Shown here in pieces: positions 1 through 14,600 of a stretch of DNA of 64,000 nucleotides. The translations under genes and the position numbers were made by a program. Source of the DNA: Paramecium octaurelia (lineage: Eukaryota > Ciliophora > Oligohymenophorea > Peniculida > Parameciidae). The notes under the pieces were generated by a model, which saw only the letters and a list, made by a program, of their open reading frames with translations, did no database searches and had not been told where the DNA came from. Where the stretch lies: assembly GCA_905182995.1 (NCBI GenBank), contig CAJJDP010000079.1, forward strand, positions 261,893-325,892, in the 5' to 3' direction. The number at the start of each line of letters is the position of its first letter. Within the stretch, counting starts at the first letter, position 1.

Positions 1-3000
1 AATCATCTAAAGCTAAGAGTATTTAGAAGGTCCTTTTTTATGGTTATGTTCTCCTTAACCATATTTTATCCTTTCTATAATTACTTGCTATATATGGTAT
101 AATTTTCTTCATATTTAATCGTTTTCCTGTTTTATAATCTCCTTTTAGAGCAGAAACCTAAGTGGCTATTAAAATAGACTTAAGTTCTTCACAGAGATGT
201 ATTGAACTTTCAAGAACTTCTTATTACAATTTAGGCCACATTTCTAATCCCTTCTAAAGATTAATGTCAGCATTTAAATCATATCCCAATCGAAAATATT
301 ACTTGATGTATTCTTCTATTGGGATATCACTCAAAATTTTATTCTCAATTTCAATAGGTTGTGGTATGATGAATTCTTTATTACTCTAATTAATATTTTC
401 ATTTTCTTTATTTTCATTTTCTTAATCTTTCTTTTCTTCTTTTTCTTCATCCATGTTTTTGCCCTACCCCTTTTCTTTGTTTTCTTCTCCCTCTCTTTTC
501 ATTTCTTAAGCTTCGTTTTACTAAAATTTAGTTGGTAAATTTGTTGTGTTCTCTCTCTTATGTTGGATTTAATCTTTAGATACTTTGTAGTCATTATCCT
601 GAAGTGCTTCTTCATTGTCAACATCTTCTTATTCACTATCATGAACATTGAGATCCTTTTTGAAATTATCCATATCTTCTTTTGTTAAATGTTGTTCCAT
701 TGCATCAAATAACTTTTTGATCATCTCTAATTTAGAATCACCTCCATCATCTCCTTACTCTCTTTACTTTTTGTTCTTATTATCTTATTCTTTATCTTTT
801 TTCTCCTTATCATCTTTATCTTAGGTTCCTTCTTCACCTTATTATCCCTAGTCTTATGCTTATTCATTTAATTAATTTTCAATATCTTATTAATTTTTAA
901 ATAGTTAATTTTAATTTTGATCTTATTCTTATTCTATATTATCCATATCCTATTTCTCCAATTCTTCTGCCTATTTTTACATAATATCTTCATCTATATC
1001 TTATTTCTCAGCCTCCTGATCCATATTTGGTTCATCAAATTTAACTTCCTCTTCTATTGGCATTTCCTCTGGATTAGGATTTTCTTCTTCATTCATACTT
1101 ATATTTTCTTGATCTTAATTTTATGATTAGTTATTATCTAATTCTTCTACATCCTCTTCATCCATAGATTCCAATTACTCTCCTCCTTTTCCTGCATAAT
1201 CTTTAAGATCTTCTCCTGATTCTTCAATTGATTCATCATTTTCTTCATCTCCATCTTGTTCCTCTTCTTCCATCTAACTATCTATATCATGACTTTCTTC
1301 ATTTAAATCTTTCATATTTCTCTTTTAGTTATTTTATTTTTGCTCTCTTTCTTCTTTAGCTTGTATTTTTTTATCATCCTTTTCTTAATCAGCATTAAAT
1401 TCAATGTCTGATTTCTTTCTGTTTGATTTAGATTCATCTTCGTTTTCTTCTTCTTCTTCGCTTCCCTAATATTATTTCATATCTTCATTGTCTTCATTTA
1501 CAGATGAGAATCCTTCATCCATTGAATTCTTTTCCTATTCTTCTTCTTATTCTTCATTTTCTTCATCTTTACTTTATTCTTAATTTTATCCATCAAAATC
1601 ATTTTTCATATCAAAAGCATCCTCTTTTTTATCCTTTTCTTTCTCTTATTCCTATTCTTCTTCTTCAGGCTATTATTACTATTATTATTTTTGTTCTCCC
1701 AATAATTATTCCTCATATTCAATTTCTTTAGTAACATTTTGCTCTCCCTTTCCTTCTCCAATTCCTGTTCCTGCCTAAAAGTTTTCTGGATTATCTTCTC
1801 CATTTTCATCTTAATCATCATCTTTTTAACAAAATCCTTTAACAATGATATTACATAGAATACTGGTCATAAAATATAAAAACTTACAACTATACTCTAA
1901 ATTTTTGATTACCAAATTTAATTTAGATTAATCTATTCCATGCTTATTAAATGAATTTAATATTTTAATTTCGCCTGCCAATAGATTTTCTTCTTATTCA
2001 AGATTTTTCATATATTTGACATAAACTATCTATATCTTCTCCTAATTCAATTGTTATTTTTCTTCATTCTCAATATTCTACTTTAAATCATGAGTGTTAA
2101 TTAATGATAGATATTCATGAAGTTGTTTGAGAATGTGATAAGTATTTTCATATTTATCAGAGTAGTTATGAAACTTTTATTCAATTTAAGCAAGTAATTT
2201 CAACAAAGATTATTCATCTTAATTTTTATTAAATGTGATTAATTATTCATAAATATCAGTATCTTTGAAACAATTAAGATAATCTTATGGAACTACTTAT
2301 ACATTCTTTGCAATTGACTCATTTTCTGTCTTAATTAATGGTCTTATCAATTTAAATTAATGATTCAATTTCCTAATATAATCTAATATTAACGAAAATG
2401 ATTTAGTATTGTATTCAGGAGGAACAAATTTACCAATTTATAAAACTGATTATTCCATTACAGAAATTGCCTTATAATAATAAAATGAAGATTTTGAGAT
2501 TAATGGATGAGCTTCATTTTGTAATAAGTGATTATCTTCCTTATATGATTAGTGCAATTTTAGACCCAAAAATGTACTAATATATTCTTAAAAGTTCTTT
2601 AATGCTGCTAATTTGGAATTTGATTTTTATTCTTTCAAATTCTTCACTCTTTCTAAACTTTACTCAATTAAATTTTAAAGCATGGAATGGAATGATCTGC
2701 TATTTTAAGGCTTTTATTAAAATTGCTTAGATTTGAGTAAGAATCCGTCTACACAATCAGTAAATTCATCTTGTAATTGGGTTTTGATAACGATTTTTTG
2801 TATCTTCTCATTCAAATAAGCTCTGAATCTACCTTAAACTTTTATTAGTTTTCCATGCATCTTGTGAGATGTTTATTGAACAATAATATAGTTTTTAGAC
2901 TCCCAACTTACTAATTTACGATATTCAGCTACTTCCTTTATATAACCTTAGACAGTTGATCCTAATTATTAATTATACGTTTCTACAAAAATTGAGCTTT

Positions 3001-6000
3001 ATTCAATATGTTATGAAATCAATTATCTCTATTGTAAATTCAAATATTGTAATATTTATCTAAGCATAATTATTCTTATTTCAAAAACTCCTATGTCACA
3101 CTCATTCAAATAAGTTTTAAGAGAATTATGAGATAAATCTCTCAATAACTTAAATAGTATAATACTTTCTACGCACCAAAGTTCTTAAATCTTATTTGCC
3201 AAAATATATTTCCATCCATCTCTTTCAATTTTTCTCCATTTAATAACAATGTTTTATAAATCGTATCCATAGATTTTAAACTCTTTCGGAACTGTTTTAT
3301 CCCATAATTCAATTTTTTCCAATAGCAATTCAATACCTGTTATCAATTTGATTAATGGGGTTGAATAGGCCTACTATTTTAACAAGTGAACTATGAACAC
3401 TCCCATACTTTAGATAACTTCATTCTCTGCAAATAAATCATCTTCTTAGATTTATTTTATTTTAATTAAAGTCTTCATCAATAAATCAGTTGCTTTAGTT
3501 ATTTCATCCTAATCAGTCTATTTATACACATTTTATAATTTATTAAATTGCAATCTATAGAGAAAGGCATCAATATGTAATTCATCGGAAATAGACAAAG
3601 TTGGCTAAATAAATCTACCAAACATCTTTGTTATAATCAATGGATTTTTGTTTTAAGATTCTAATTCTAAAATGTAATCTAAGAATTCCTTGCTTAGAAT
3701 ATCTAATTAACTTAACTCTTCTCTTACGTTATGTTTTAATTCCTCAGTTGTTACCTTTCCAACTTACTCTAATTCTTCTCTATATTGGTTCAACTCCTTC
3801 TTTAATTATATTTCTAATTGTTTTTATTCATTTTCTACAGTATTATCATTATATTATTCAACAACTAACCCTTTAATCTTTCTACTTAATAGAATATACA
3901 ATTTAGCATCATCCATCTTAAAGACATCTCTCTCTTCTTAACTAATCAGTTTTTAATCAGAGAATGTAATAAATCCTTATCCCTTCAAACTTCTTAATTA
4001 ATATTTGAATCCACTATTGGAAAGTTGAGCTGTTGGTTCAACTGGATATTAGATAAACATTAAAGACTCATAAATTGGCTAAAGGAAATCCTTAAAACCA
4101 TAATAATATTTATCATATGATTGGATTATCCAAGCTTCAATGTAGGATATATTCATGTTTTTGCTTATTGTTAATAATGCTTATTTTAGATCTTAAATAA
4201 ATTGCATTGTAGCCTCTAAATTTGTTTAGTTAGGATCTCTTATAAACAACCTCTCTTTAATTTAATCTACTTTTTGTTTTGTAGAGTCTAATAATTAACT
4301 TAATTATTAGTGTTTCTCCTAGTAGTACCCTTTAAGTAGGTACTATGAATCAAAACATGCATTTTGCGCTTATTCTAATTATTCTTAATAAAGTTGAAGG
4401 ATAATCAATTGGATTTCATTTGAAGATAATTTCATAAGATCATCTTCTGTTAGGTCTATTATCTTCTAAAAGAATTCAATTGTCATGGTTTTTTCTACTT
4501 TTTTATTATGATAAGTATGTTAAGATCTAGAAAACTAAAATCTATTTAATAATGACTAGTAGAATGGAATTTCAAATAACTGAGCCTACAATAATCCTTA
4601 TAATAAAATTTATTAAGTTTGACTTAAATCAACTTTTGAATGACTATTCTTCAAATATTAAATATATGTTTATATTTAATCACTTCCACATATCTTTAAG
4701 GGATTGGAATAAATTTTTGGATTAACATTCAAATAATCAATGTAGAATTGAACAAACTTTAAAACAAAATGAAGTTCCTGATGAGATAAATCAGTTTTCT
4801 AATAATTGAAAAGAGTTTGCAGTTGATATATATCGATGTTTAATTTATTTTCAAAATTGACTTCCTTTGTTAAATAATATCTATAATGATTCAAAACACT
4901 CTATTAATCAGATATTAGAGGGAATTCATTAAAAGATAAAGGGAATTAAGATTTTAATAAACTTGATACCCATGAGTCAATTGCTGCCAAAGGCTTACTT
5001 TATAAACACTACTTAAGTAGTAAAACAAATTCTTTCAGATTTTCAGATTCTCTTAATTATTCACTTAATAGATTGACTTTATTTTTCAATTGTACAATAT
5101 CTTCTGTTATATTGGGTATTCTCTTATCAAAGATAATATAATCAAAGATTTCTTACTTCCTCCAATCCTCAATCGTCTTTATCATATTATTCTATAAATC
5201 AGTATCGTATTAGAATTCAAAGCTCTTTTATCTGAGCATAAATTCGTATAATTTAACATCAGTATAATTTATATGTTATTATTGGAGAATAGAGACTAAT
5301 TGTTGTAATAATTTCACTTTAACAATAGATTGAACTAATCCTTCTAATGAATTACTTAATTCTGGAATCTAAATATTAGAGGATTCTTTCAGTTTAAATG
5401 AGTTTTCTTTAAACAACTGTAGATTAGTTGATAACATTGTATCAAATTATTGCTAAAGGATTGATTATTCGCCAAAACTAAAATATTCTAAATAAATATT
5501 ATTGTGTTCTCTAATAATTCGTTTAACTAAAGATTAATTATGTGCCTAATTTATTATGATAGAACTATCATTTTTGAGTGAACAATCTTTGATTTCAATT
5601 ATTGGATTATCAATTTTGAATATGATATTTAAATTAATTAGACTATTCTATTGATTAATATTTTAGATATTTTCTTAGCCTGAAAATATTTGATCGCATA
5701 ATAATTAAATTTCATATTGACTAACTAATTCCTAAGTTAATAAAATAGATTCAATTTATATTCTCAATTTTTTTAACATTCTTTTTACTTATTATTATGG
5801 AATAATGCTATCATATTTTTAAAAGTAATGTAGCACTATTTCTTGATGATCACATAATTCTTCAAAATCTTGATAGATAATTCTTCTGATATCTTAATAA
5901 TATGATAATTTAAATTCATATGTTGAATGCATTTGCAAATATAATTTTACATTATGATGCAAATTTAATTATTCTGTTGTAATAAAAATCTTAAATTTAC

Positions 6001-9000
6001 TATTTATAGGAATATCAATTCCAAATAATGTAAAATGGTCTTCTTCAATAAATTGACTTAATTTTGGAAATAATTCTCTACTTGGAGAATCTATTAATAC
6101 CCATTCTCCATTAATGGCAGCTTCTACTAATCTACTAAACTGCCATTTGAACAATGAATCCTAATCTCCTTACACGTATTATCCTAATAATTCCATTGAA
6201 TCAGTTTATTTGCTTAATAAGATATTTACTAATTATTAGTTACAATACTTAGCCACTTTTTCTATAAGGTATTTCTTTCCAATTTGTTTATCGCCTATAA
6301 TAAGAACAGATCTCAGATGAGTAATAGAATGAATTAAATCACTAAAATGAATTCTTTGTTGTGCCCAAAGTGTAGAATCAATATGATCTGAGGTAATTTG
6401 ATTATTTGTTGAATTAATTAACAATTTATCTCTCAAGGCTTAATTAAAAGATAATAGATTATACAAATTCAAAGCTGCCAAAGGTACGTTAATTGAGGGA
6501 CATATTTGTAATTTAAACTCTTCAGAATACTTTTAGAATTCAATTTTGATAAATCTATTTAGGAAACTTAGAGGCAATCCTTTTCTTCCTTCTCCACAAG
6601 TCATAGGATTTTGAATAGCAAATAATTTACAATTTTAATGTACTTATATTATTTGACCTAATTCTGGAATGAAGATTTCTCTTCTATGATCTAAAATTGA
6701 ATTTAAACCTTCTAAAACATTCTAAGGAGCGAGATTGAGATTTTTTAAAATAACCCAGTATCCTTTTTTGAGTCCTTCAAGAAGTGGGCCTGGAACAAAT
6801 CTAAATTGTCCATTAGATTATTCAGATGATACTTAATAACCTACTAATTTAGAAATTTAATCTAAACTGCTATTAGGTTGATCTGTGCCTAATAATTCTT
6901 ATAAATCAGATTGTTCATCAAAAATAATTTTTACGCATTTAACACCTCTCTATTTAGCAAAATATTGAATGATATGAGTTTTACCACATTATGGTGGCCC
7001 TTGTATCATAATAGGCTTATTGTGGATGTTTATGGCTCTTAATAGTTTATATGCGTTGATCTCAGGGATAAGTTGGGTTTGTTCCAGTTCCATATCTTAA
7101 TAGAGGTTATTTCTAATTGATGTAACTTAATCAAGGGCAAAGTCAATTGATTCCTAAATAATTATTGACTCATCAGAATATCCTGTCTATCTTAATTTTC
7201 TGATGTGTTCTACAATTTAGAGTAGATCTCTAAATGTCATATCTTCATGGGATAAAAGTGTTTCACAAATAGTATTACAATGTAATTATTCAAATTATTA
7301 AACAATAGTATGCATTTCATTTTTCGATAATGGATTAAATACAAAAATTTCAGTAAACCTTGATCTTAATGCTGGAGTCAATTCTTTTTTTCCCCAATCT
7401 CCTGAAGGATTCATTGCAGCAATTATAACAAAGGTATTATGAGCTTAATAAAATTGATCATTAACTGTCAGTGTGGCTGGTTATTCTAAACATGAATTCA
7501 ATCCTTCTAACACACTTTCTGGACACATATTGACTTCATCAATGAGAAAGACTCCCCCTTCTTTAAAACACTTTAATAATGGACCATCTTAAAATGAAAA
7601 TGGACTATTAGAGTTTGCATCTCTAGATGGTCTTAAGGCTCCAACAAAATCAGATAATTCTAGATATTAATGACAAACTATATGCTAATTTTATAAATTC
7701 AATTTATCAGCAATTATTGCTGTTAAAGTAGTTTTACCAATACCTGGAGGACCAACTAATAAAGCAGGTTCATTATTTTAAATAGATTTCAAAGTTAAAG
7801 CTGTCATTCTTATAAAGGATTGATTCCATTAAATATTATATTTACTGCTAAATTCTATTAGTCCGCTATTTTTGAGCACTTCCATATAGTAATCTTCAGG
7901 ATGTAACTTAACTTTAAAAATGTTTTCAATAATAGTTTGCAGTTGTTTTCTCAATTACAAATCTCTGACTCTCTCAACAATTAAACAATATCCTTCCATT
8001 GCTGTAGATTCTTTACCACTTGCTGCATTTTTCATTCTATTACCCCATTTTATAAGATCTCTTAATGTGACCATTCCCATAAACAATGACTCACTTGCCC
8101 TTAAAAGATTGATCTAAACTTAAGTTTATCTGACCAAGGGAATATGAGTTTCTGGTAGATATTTACATCTAGTTTTGAGTATATTAGTTAAATCTTCAGT
8201 CGAAATTTCTTCTACTTATATTTCAATGAATCTATTTCTAAATGCTTTCGATAATTATTTTCTACCACTATATGTAACTGGGTTCTATGTTCCGAATATT
8301 CTGAATCCAGGATGTGGTTTTAATGTTGTTTATGTCTCCGGTAGAAATAACTCTTAGTTATCATCCAGTAATCTATTTAGATTTTCAAGAATTTCACTTC
8401 GAGCCAAATTCAATTCATCTAATATTATCCAATCTCCTCTTCTCATTGCAGTTACCAATAAACCATCAACAAATTGAATACTATTACCTACTTAACTATA
8501 TGTTCCAAAATATTCCTCCAATTATGTATTCTAGTGATTATTGATTCTATGACATCTTTAACCACAGATCTTAGCAATAAAATATATTAATGAAGTCTTA
8601 CCGCCACTTGTTGGACCCTCCAATAATATAGGAATTCCTGTTCCTGATATACATCTCAAACAAGATAATAAATAACCAAAGTTACTTGGAGTTATTAAAT
8701 ACTCGCATTTTTCAGGTGATATTGGTTATTCATATCCTCTTGGCAATTAAAATCCATATATCTCCACGTATTAATCAAATACTCTATAGTTTTATTAATT
8801 TAATGAGGGTGTAAATTATTTATAATCTAAACCATTTATTTATAATTGTTAATGAAACAAATCCTGAGAATCTTTTCCTAATCCACTTCCAAATGCCAAT
8901 GATAAACCATTAAACATTGCTAGATTTTAGTTTTTTAATTTAGAACTTCTAAAGTAATGTAATGCTCTTGCTAGATTTCTTAATGAGAATGTTTACAAAT

Positions 9001-10981
9001 TGAATTAGTGCTTTTTACAAATGTCTTTTAAATTCAAATATAAATCTGCTAATTTTACAACATCAAAGGAATGACCAATAAGTCCTTTTATAAAATCAAT
9101 AATATCCTATTTATCTAATAATTCATGACAATATATGGTTGTAAATTTATTTTTAATATTGGGTGGCAATTCCTTCTTACCAACATCAGTACCAGGATTC
9201 ATACAACCAAATATTCTGAAATTAGGATGTATTTTAATAGGATTTTCATCTCCTCTTTCATAAAATAACAATTAAGTTTTTTCAATAGCTGGCAATATCT
9301 TTTGTAATAATTCATTATTTGCCAAATTTATTTCATCTATCAATACCCAATCTCCCTTCTACATTGCCTTAATAAAATTTCCAGTCAAAAAATAGAAACT
9401 CATTTCCTATACTGAACTATTCAAATTTTTCATTAATTTACTCATTTTTTCTTTGAGTTTATTATCATTAACTTTAGACAAACACTGCTACATTGTCTCA
9501 ATCATACATTTAACTAACATATTAAACTTTTTAGTAGCATACAATTTTTGAAGAGAATTTATAAATTATTAATTCTTTTTACAATCTACAGTTTTAGTAA
9601 AATATTTGAGAAACTTTGTGTAATTAATTTTAATTAAGGTTTCTTAATTTAATGGTCTGAATCCTCCAATAAGATCCTGACAATCTGATCCTTCTGATAA
9701 ATTATAAATATGTAATTTCTTTCCTAATAACTAAGCACAATGTTATGTCAGTGTAGTTTTGCCACAGCCTGTATCACCAACTAATAGACATGCTTCATCA
9801 TTCAATATGCACGTCATTATTTATTCCATTATTCTACTTGAATATTGATTATATACAATAAGAGATTGAGAATCTTGATTAATTTCAATTTACCCTAACT
9901 TACTGAACTCTAAATAATGATCATATTTCTATAAATAAGTTGTTTATCTCAATTAATCCAATTAAAACACTTAAGATAAATCTACTTTTAATACCTCCCA
10001 ACATTCCAAACATAATTTAACTCTGACTTATTCAGGAATATAAACTTGATCTTAATAATCTTTTAGGTGATATTGGAATCTATTTTTTAATTTATATAAA
10101 TCTTTTAATTCTGGTTTCTATTATGTATTTTAAAAGTATTCGAGAATTTCTTTAAAATATCTGCAATTTATTTATTTTAGTGCTTCAAAGCTAACTGGTT
10201 CCATTGTTAATACATACTCATCTTCAATTATGTCTTTTTGTACTGCAATGACCTTTAGATTTGATATATCTTTTTTTTATCCATTTACTTCAACATACTT
10301 TAATTATAAGGCTCTTCTTAATTACTATTTGAAGTCTTCACTAGTTTCAGAATAATTCTTCAAAACCAGATAAGCTCCAATATTCTCACAAAATAACAAA
10401 GGTCCTGCTTTATGTGTAAAAACTCCAATTTATTCAGTACATACGAATTGACCTATTAAAGATTAGAAATCTATGGTTTCATCCATGTATAATGTTAACT
10501 CTTTTTGTTTATGTAATTCGAAATAGTATTTTAGTAAAGTGGTTTTACCACAACCAAATGGGCCACAAATTAGAACAAAATTAGTTTGATCTAGCATATA
10601 TGTTAACTCATTTAATTTTATTTTGTCTACCTAAATTTCATTTCCTGTGTTAATCCTTTTATTTTATTATGTAATTGCAAAAATATGTTTGACTTGTCTA
10701 TTTTTTAGTCTTTGGTCATAGAATTCTTTTTCAAGGAACAACCTCTTTTCTGGCTCTGCTATCAGAATTCCTTGTAATGCTTTCAAATTAAGAGCAAATG
10801 CACCATCTCCTAAAGGGGTGCATTTGTCTAACACATAGCAAACCAAATAGGAATTTGGTAAAGACTTTAAAATTTAACTCTTGAGCAGGTTTCGAAGACT
10901 GGGAAATCTTTAGAATAAGTAAGCGATAACAGATTCTGATTGATCTTTGCATTCTTATCTAATCAAATTCCAATTCTCCAT
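1..10981 (-). CDS. MDN1: Midasin (MDN1/REA1), dynein-like AAA+ ATPase of 60S assembly; C-terminus cut by window edge
   Basis: Giant AAA+ ATPase that mechanically removes assembly factors from pre-60S particles in nucleus and nucleolus (known for the family). Six P-loop regions read in order on the minus strand: GPFGCGKTT (about 10541-10566), GDTGCGKTT (9755-9785), GPTSGGKTS (8594-8620), GPPGIGKTT (7729-7760), GPPQCGKTH (6975-7005, Q from TAA) and a degenerate GDKQIGKKY (6261-6296). A long linker follows, then a strongly acidic D/E-rich tract (about 1850-360), then WLRRTQP...LALDD, which directly precedes the MIDAS DxSxS motif; the window stops there. Start is ATG at 10981 (MENWNLIR), the only upstream Met. 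A clear 25-nt intron lies at 1863-1887; others are likely. About 3,640 codons are present, matching the family before its final ~220 residues. TAA/TAG occur throughout as Gln. Confidence 0.95.
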
Positions 10982-11002
10982 AAATTAAAATATAAAATAT
11001 AT
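10982..11002. promoter_or_regulatory. 21-bp divergent intergenic region between midasin and RLP24
   Basis: Only 21 A/T bases separate the two divergent start codons (ATG on minus ending at 10981, ATG on plus at 11003). It contains a TATAAAA-like string but is too short for two conventional promoters plus leaders, so transcription of each gene probably starts inside or very near the other's coding region. No start-site data are available here; the regulatory role is inference from geometry. Confidence 0.5.
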
Positions 11003-11569
11003 ATGAGAATTGAAAAATGTTATTTTTGCTCTGGTCCTATTTATCCAGGACACGGAATAGTCTTTGTTAGAAATGATAGCAAAGTATAAGTCACTTGAAT
11101 AATATATAGATGTTTCGATTTTGCAGATCGAAATGTCATAGACACTTTAAAGCTTAACACAACCCTAGAAAAACAAGATGGACTAAAGCATTTAGAAAAG
11201 CAGCTGGAAAAGAGATGACTAATGATAGTATCTTTGAATTTGAGCAAAAGAGAAATGAACCTTTAAAATATAACAGAGACTTATATATCAATACTGTTTA
11301 AGCCATGAAAAAAATAGATAAAATCAGATTAAAAAGAGAAAACAATTTTTGGAAAAATAGGTATATTTTATTGTAATTCCTGCAGATTAAGAGCATAAAG
11401 GAAGCAGAATCTCGATAATGTGGAGACAGAATTGGCAAAGAATATTAACTTAGTGTCAGATAAGTCAGTTAAAGAAGTTATCAAATAAAAAGCCATAGAA
11501 AAAGCATAACTTAAGGCATAAAAGTAAAAGAAACAGTAAAAGAAAGACATGGTCGAAGAGGAAGCTTGA
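11003..11569 (+). CDS. RLP24: Ribosome biogenesis protein RLP24 (RSL24D1), L24e family
   Basis: Begins [18 protein letters not shown], the L24e zinc-ribbon start shared by eL24 and RLP24; the second Cys pair is in [12 protein letters not shown]. The stretch [19 protein letters not shown] is diagnostic of RLP24 rather than ribosomal eL24. RLP24 holds the eL24 site on pre-60S particles and recruits the AAA-ATPase Drg1 (family knowledge). Two introns, 11084-11109 (26 nt) and 11361-11385 (25 nt), must be removed; the spliced frame is 172 codons including TGA at 11567-11569. The C-terminus is Lys/Gln-rich with many TAA-encoded Gln. It is divergently paired with midasin, also a 60S factor, and convergent with the next gene, 33 bp away. 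Confidence 0.95.
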
Positions 11570-11602
11570 AACTTAATTATGTGTTATTAAATAAATATTA
11601 TT

Positions 11603-14600
11603 TCATAATTTATTTGTAGTTTATGGATTTGCAGTTTGAGGCTTTTTAATTAGTTTATACTGCTTCTGTAATTCGATGAATTCTGACTCTGGAACAAGCT
11701 CTTTCAATTATCTATTTAGTAATAAGATTAATTCTTACTCTAATAGTTAAGTTGATGATTATTGATGTATTAATTTGATTTTTTATTCTTTATTACTGAT
11801 TTCTGAATTCATCTTCTGCTTAGAAGTCAATAAATAAAATAGAAGCTTCTCTTACTCATTTTTTTATTACACTAATTTCTTTTAAGCATTTAAGGATCGT
11901 ACCAATAGCAAGTCTTATTAACTAAACTTATGATAATAAATCTGATATACGTATTTTCTTTTTCTCAATTCCAGTTTATACCAATATTCTCTTTAATTTT
12001 AAGCATTTTATTATCTTAATTGTTTGATTTCTTCTAGTTTACTGATTCTAAGTTTTTTTTAAACCTCATCTTTATTTTACAATTTCTCCTATAATTTTAA
12101 TTACCATTGCCTATGCTAAAATACGGGTTAAATATACTTTTCTTCTTCCTAGACTATTTCTAGATTTTATTAATGTTTCCTCAATTTATCTTTTCTCTCC
12201 TTAGACATTTTATTAGCCTCCTACTTCATAAGATCCTCATTCTTCTTTTTCTATTCTTCTATAGATATCATTTTCTTTCCATAATTATTACACAATTCGG
12301 TCTCCCAAATCGCTTTAGATTAGGCACTTTTTTCATGTATTCTCAATAATTATTACTCATATCTCCATTATTTGTCTTACCTATCTTTTACAAGTCTTTC
12401 TACTGATTTCACTCTATTTTCTTCAGTTTGAGTTTCTTTTCTCATATTCTAAAATAGAGTTTCAGACTACTCATGTTTTAATAATGACTTTCTAAATAGG
12501 ATCTTCTCTTCTAATATTTTATTTTTCTCAATCTTATCCATAATTTCATTAGATTTCTTCGTTGCTATTTCGAAATCTCTAAAGTATACTTAATAAAAGT
12601 ACTTTTGATTCAATTTCTCCTAAAATTCTTTTGCTTTAGCTAAGTCCCCTTCTATTTATTCTTCTTTCAACTTTTTCTAGATTTCGCATTTCTTTTTAGC
12701 TTTCTTATTTTATTCCTGAGCTTTCATTTTAATCTCCATAATTTTAGCCGATCTTATTTATGCATTTTTTTGTCTTCTTTCCAAGGTTTCTTATTCCCAT
12801 TATCTTCTATCTAATTCAAATAGCAATGCGTCTTTAACTTCAGCATTATTTAAACTTAATTGTCTCTATCTTTCTTAATTGATTTTGCCAATTTTATCAT
12901 CTATTGTTCTAGTTTGACATTGAAATTGAGTTGCTGAATTTATGCTATTAAATGGTATATGCTCGTAACCGCGTAATTCATCTTCTTCTTACTATTTTTT
13001 TTAAAACCATTCTTTTATTTGTTTTCTTTGTTCTTTCAGTTCCATGTAATCATCTAATTGTCATTTATGCGAATACTTAATAATTACTCTAAGTAAGTCT
13101 CATATTCGAAATCAAGAGACTGTTAATCCAAAGATTTATTATTCCTTTTATTTCTATATTCTAACTCATTATGCTTTTCAAACTTATTTCTTGAATATCA
13201 ATAAAATATTATACTTCCTTCTAAAGTCATATTTAGTCTTATTCATTTTTAACAAAGCTTTTTAGGTTCTTGGAGAATCAAAATTGATGTTGATTTCAAA
13301 CTCTTATATCTTAGCCAATAAGTCTTTCTAAGAAGTCAGTTTATGAAATTTAGTTTATGTGAAGAACATAAAAATTAATATTAATTATCATAATACAATA
13401 TTGACTCTCCTTTAATAACTCAATTTAACTTTCTCTAAGTACTCCCATGATTATTATTTCTTCTAAAGTGGCAAATTTGCACTCTATAAAATATCATTGT
13501 ATTGAAAATCCATTTATGTTAAAGATGGTAAATATTTAATTAAAGTAATTAATGCATCATATGCATGATGATCTAATAAATTATTACTCAGGTCGATCTC
13601 TTAAATATTAGTTTAGACCAACACTTCACAAAGATCCAAGAAGTACTTGGTTGAAATCATCATGTCTGACATTTTCAAGATTTTAAGATTCTACAAATCC
13701 AGTAATAATATTTTAATCGATTGATTTCTAGGGTATGTATTACTAGATATATTGATATATTCTAATCTTTTGCATTCACTCAATAAAGTAGTTAATAATT
13801 TAAATGCAGTTTCATTTAATTAGGTTTTAATCAATTCAACTCTTAATAGATTTATCAAAGGAGGTTAAATCATTGATAAATAAAGAATATGTTCACTAGT
13901 AATCTACTTATTCTTTATCGTGAGTGATGATGAATTCTTAATATTTACAGAGATCTCATTATCATTCTTTTAATATTTACCTGCTTTCTCTCCTCCGTAA
14001 TTGATAGTGACTAAATCTGATGCAAGATGTGGTTTCTTATGTTATTGTTGATATTCTTAGAATGTTTTAAAATCAGTACAATTTACGTTGCTCCAATATT
14101 CTTTCCATGCCTTTTAGGTGTCTATATTGTGTGAATTCAATTTAAATATTCTTTCTAATCTACTTTATAACCAAATGTGAGAATCAATTGCATCTACTTC
14201 ATTACTTGAATTAAAAAATAATTTATTTGAACTTGAATTCTATTTAATCTTTTAAGAATTAGGTCTACTAAAAGTATTATCATCCTTTTAAGAATTATTA
14301 CCAGCATTTTTTAATTAAGGCATGCGAATCTCTTATATTTTTAATTTTAAGTCAGATTTCACATTTAATAACTCCTACTCAAATTATTCCTGTCTTTTAT
14401 TGAGAGGTATTTTCATTCGTAAATATTTCCTTTTTTCTGGATCAATTTCTTAGAATTTATATTCTTTATTTAGTTTTTCAGGTGAATTCATTTGCTCAAA
14501 TTCATTAATGTCCATCTTAAAAACATCTTTAATAATATTGGAGATTATTTCTGAGGCTTTGACTGTTTCCTTCTCTTCCTTGGCTTATTCAAATTTCTTA

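Noticed and set aside
917-1731. Plus-strand ORFs rich in Phe, Leu and Ile that look like transmembrane proteins
   Set aside because: They are the antisense of the D/E-rich domain of midasin; GAA/GAT read backwards gives TTC/ATC.
1606-1845. Low-complexity tract at 360-1850 as a simple repeat or satellite
   Set aside because: It is the acidic D/E-rich region expected in midasin between the linker and the MIDAS domain, not a tandem array.
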